This document shows, one piece after another, positions 3,605 through 5,875 of a DNA stretch of 5,875 nt (within the stretch, counting starts at the first letter, position 1; the number at the start of each line of letters is the position of its first letter). The stretch comes from an uncultured Coprococcus sp. (lineage in GTDB: Bacteria > Bacillota > Clostridia > Lachnospirales > Lachnospiraceae). The stretch spans positions 1 through 5,875 of the forward strand of contig USSH01000170.1 of assembly GCA_900557435.1 (NCBI GenBank). The letters run 5' to 3'. The notes beneath the pieces were generated by a model. It made no database searches. It was given only the letters and a program-made list of their open reading frames with translations, and had not been told where the DNA came from. Made by a program: the position numbers and the translations under genes.

Positions 3605-5875
3605 ATGAGGGATAGGAGAAAACATTATCAGAGAAAAGAAAATGAAGTAAAAAACAACCAAAAATTATCTAAAAAGGTTATGCGTATAGTGACGGCTGCA
3701 TTGATTGTTTGGTGTTGCATTTTCGGCAGTGTCAATGGTTCAAACAGTGTAAAGACTGCTGAAGCTGCGGGAACATACAATGGCAATGTGGCGGCAAGCT
3801 ACGGCTATATATATACGGACTCTACAGGTGGAGATAGCACAGATTCATATAACAAAAACTATCCGGCTTATTATGGACATGATTGTGCCAATTTTGTGTC
3901 ACAGTGTCTTGTGGCGGGCGGACTGCAGACAGATGGTACATGGTATGTGGGTTCACGTGCATGGGTAAGAGCAGATTATCTTCTGGAGTGGTTTAGAGGA
4001 AAAGCTGAATATAGAAACCTGATAGTTCGTAACCCATCGCCTTCAGATGTCAGGAAGGGCGACCCATTATTTTATGTATGGGGAACCGAGGTTGCTGGAA
4101 AGGATCCTAACGATGTAGATCATGCAGGCATATGCACAGCTGTAAACGACTATGGAACGCCGCTGGTTTCAGCACATACCAATAATACTAGAAATTCTGC
4201 ATCCTGGAGAATGGGAGCTGGAGCTGTGTATGTGGTTAAACTCCATGAGATTTCAAATTCAAATTCTGCAACGGGTGTGATGACAACTCCTACCATTTCA
4301 ACTGACAGGGAGTGTTATGCAGTTGGAGAGACGATCAATATTACATGGCAAAAGACAAGCAGTCAGAGTGATTTTCTTCATTACTGGTTGATAATTTACA
4401 ATACAGATACGGGAAAAGAATGTTTTGGAGGCGCAACAGGATCAAATGGTGATGTGAATGCCAATAGTTACGGATTTACGATTCCGGAACCGGGGCACTA
4501 TCGTATAGATATATATGCAGTCCCGTATAACGACAAAGAGCATAGGCAGAAAGAATCCGTAAAGACCGTGTGTACATATGAATATGACCATGTAGATCTG
4601 GGAGCAGAATTTGATGCAAATATCATCAATACGGGAATCAATAAGCTTCTGACCGCAGACAGCAACGACAATGTTGTCATTAGAAGCTCGTCCGGAACAT
4701 CTGATCAGCTGTGGCATTTTATAAGACAGGGAAATGGGTCATATGAAATCGTGAATAAGGCAAGCGGAAAGGCTCTGGATGATTGCAACTGGGGACAGAC
4801 AAATGGAACCAATGTCGGGGTATACACAAGAAATAATACAACTGCACAGAAGTGGTTTGTCAGAGGAAATGCAGGTTCATATTTTATAAATGCATCCTGT
4901 GGCTCGGCGGTGCTTGATGTTGAGAGCAATCATTCAGCTGATGGTACAAATGTATGGTTATATGAGAGAAATGATACTGATGCTCAGAAATTTACAATAA
5001 GAAAAACATCGGGAGCACTTGGAAAGTGTGATATGACAGGAATGTCACGTATAAGAGGTGGATTCAAAGTATCTTGGAATACAGTATCTGGTGCGACAAA
5101 ATATGGAATTCTACGCAAAAAAGCCGGTGACAATAAGTTTATATTGATAGCAACCGTATCTGGAGGAGATATAAATACATATAGAGACACAAGCTGCGTA
5201 TCAGGCAATATTTACATTTATAAAGTCAGAGCTGTAAATCAGACAAATACAGGAACTTACGGAATGGGATATTACGGTTTATATCTTGACAGCCCAGACA
5301 TATCTCTTGCGAAAACCACATCAAACAGTGTAACTATTTCATGGAATATTGTTGATGGAATAGAGGGTTATTATGTTTATCTCTATGATGATGAAAATAA
5401 AACAATGACAGAGATAAAGGATGTGGTAGGAAGAAAGGCAACTTCGTGTACAGTGACAGGATTGCAGCCAGAGACAACATATAAATTTGTAGTTAAAGCT
5501 TATGGTGCGTGCATATATAATAACCGAGCTTCGATTCATACAAGTTATAAAAGCAATGTATTGGAAGTAACTACACCTGCATACAATGGCCTTGTGAAGA
5601 GGAATGGAGCATATTACTATTATAAAAATGGCGTTATACAGAAAGGATATACAGGCCTAGTTCATCATACTGATGGCACCTGGTGCTATGTGAAAAAAGG
5701 AAGATGGCAGTCTAATTATAAAGGCATGGTGCGCCATATAAACGGTAAATGCTATTATGTAAATAAAGGCAGAAGGACATATAGTAATGGGCTTGTGAAA
5801 CATACCGATGGAAATTGGTGGTATGTCAAAAAAGGTGAATGGCAGTCAAAATATAAAGGAATAGTCAGACAACCA
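3605..5875 (+). CDS. secreted Amidase_6-type hydrolase with ricin lectin, Fn3 and cell-wall-binding repeats (3' partial)
   Basis: The frame is open from ATG 3605 to the window end: 757 codons, no stop. An unusually long basic n-region (1-27) leads into a signal peptide core (28-43), with a likely cut near AEAA (52-55). Residues about 58-214 form an Amidase_6 domain, related to papain-like NlpC/P60 and CHAP hydrolases. HDCANFVSQ places the likely nucleophile Cys94, DVDHAGIC gives the likely base His173, and SAHTNNTRN contributes His191 or Asn193. Residues 225-327 form an Ig-like sandwich (YAVGETINITW ... GHYRIDIYAVP). Residues 333-467 form a ricin-type beta-trefoil with three QxW-like motifs (QLW 368-370, QKW 415-417, QKF 461-463). 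Two Fn3-like domains span about 472-552 and 563-657. From 662, 22-23-residue GLVKHTDG..YYVKKG repeats resemble the cell-wall-binding repeats of clostridial exoproteins. It probably acts on peptidoglycan or peptides at the cell surface; the substrate is inferred from domains only. Confidence 0.85.
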   Translation, partial: MRDRRKHYQRKENEVKNNQKLSKKVMRIVTAALIVWCCIFGSVNGSNSVKTAEAAGTYNGNVAASYGYIYTDSTGGDSTDSYNKNYPAYYGHDCANFVSQCLVAGGLQTDGTWYVGSRAWVRADYLLEWFRGKAEYRNLIVRNPSPSDVRKGDPLFYVWGTEVAGKDPNDVDHAGICTAVNDYGTPLVSAHTNNTRNSASWRMGAGAVYVVKLHEISNSNSATGVMTTPTISTDRECYAVGETINITWQKTSSQSDFLHYWLIIYNTDTGKECFGGATGSNGDVNANSYGFTIPEPGHYRIDIYAVPYNDKEHRQKESVKTVCTYEYDHVDLGAEFDANIINTGINKLLTADSNDNVVIRSSSGTSDQLWHFIRQGNGSYEIVNKASGKALDDCNWGQTNGTNVGVYTRNNTTAQKWFVRGNAGSYFINASCGSAVLDVESNHSADGTNVWLYERNDTDAQKFTIRKTSGALGKCDMTGMSRIRGGFKVSWNTVSGATKYGILRKKAGDNKFILIATVSGGDINTYRDTSCVSGNIYIYKVRAVNQTNTGTYGMGYYGLYLDSPDISLAKTTSNSVTISWNIVDGIEGYYVYLYDDENKTMTEIKDVVGRKATSCTVTGLQPETTYKFVVKAYGACIYNNRASIHTSYKSNVLEVTTPAYNGLVKRNGAYYYYKNGVIQKGYTGLVHHTDGTWCYVKKGRWQSNYKGMVRHINGKCYYVNKGRRTYSNGLVKHTDGNWWYVKKGEWQSKYKGIVRQP
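5588..5875 (+). repeat. cell-wall-binding repeats encoded in the amidase gene
   Basis: Units begin at 5588, 5654, 5723, 5789 and 5858 (residues 662, 684, 707, 729 and 752), so the step is 22-23 codons. Units 2 and 4, 135 bases apart, are much more alike (GLV.HTDG.W.YVKKG.WQS.YK) than either is to units 1 and 3. The real period is therefore a 45-residue pair. The array continues past the window edge. Confidence 0.8.

Noticed and set aside
3598..3615. Micro-frame MSYEG just before the amidase start
   Set aside because: Its ATG is only one base from the AGGAGG site, too close for good initiation, and five codons are easily due to chance.
3780..3968. Forward open frame of 62 codons
   Set aside because: It is another reading frame within the Amidase_6 domain of the long gene at 3605.
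4442..5539. Several reverse-strand open frames of 60-91 codons
   Set aside because: All are antisense to the uninterrupted amidase/lectin gene and none shows protein-family features.
5588..5875. Tandem repeat considered as a CRISPR-like array
   Set aside because: The units are in frame, code for a known repeat type, and have no constant repeat with variable spacers.

Overview
The window looks like chromosome from a gut-type Lachnospiraceae (Clostridia, Firmicutes). The DNA is AT-rich with AGA/AAG-rich codon use. All clear ribosome binding sites are strong (AGGAGG). The large genes encode exported proteins built from modules common in that family: PPC-like domains, a lysine-rich Ig-like domain, fibronectin type III domains, a ricin-type lectin and GLVKHTDG-type cell-wall-binding repeats. 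All supported genes are on the + strand. Assignments come from reading translated motifs, not from database searches.

Left part (1-800). This holds the 3' end of a small sigma-70-like regulator and an overlapping gene for a 76-residue 'helix-turn-helix domain' protein. That pair is typical of the regulatory end of Tn916/Tn1549-like integrative conjugative elements, but no excisionase or integrase follows. Instead, an open frame overlapping the end of the second gene encodes a LytTR DNA-binding domain. Its homology begins upstream of its only ATG, so it is probably the remnant of a larger regulator.

Middle (800-3450). Two secreted proteins follow, each with its own upstream region. The first is a 320-residue DUF5050-like beta-propeller protein (845-1807). 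The second is a 447-residue protein with two PPC-like domains, an Ig-like domain and an Fn3-like domain (1987-3330). The gap between them holds a GC-rich, strongly foldable leader. A perfect 14-bp hairpin follows the second gene and probably ends its transcription.

Right part (3450-5875). A long gene starts at 3605 and runs off the right end without a stop (757 codons seen). It encodes an exported Amidase_6-type cysteine hydrolase with an Ig-like domain, a ricin lectin, two Fn3 domains and cell-wall-binding repeats. It is the clearest enzyme in the window and is probably a cell-wall-attached peptidoglycan-active or peptide-active protein.

The most interesting non-coding signal is an ungapped 38-nt block upstream of both the PPC protein gene and the amidase gene (1828-1865 and 3501-3538, 29/38 identical). 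A looser version (GCGATAT...GTGAAC) lies upstream of the beta-propeller gene. This suggests that the three exported proteins form a co-regulated set. I see no CRISPR array, tRNA, rRNA, insertion sequence or recognisable defence system.
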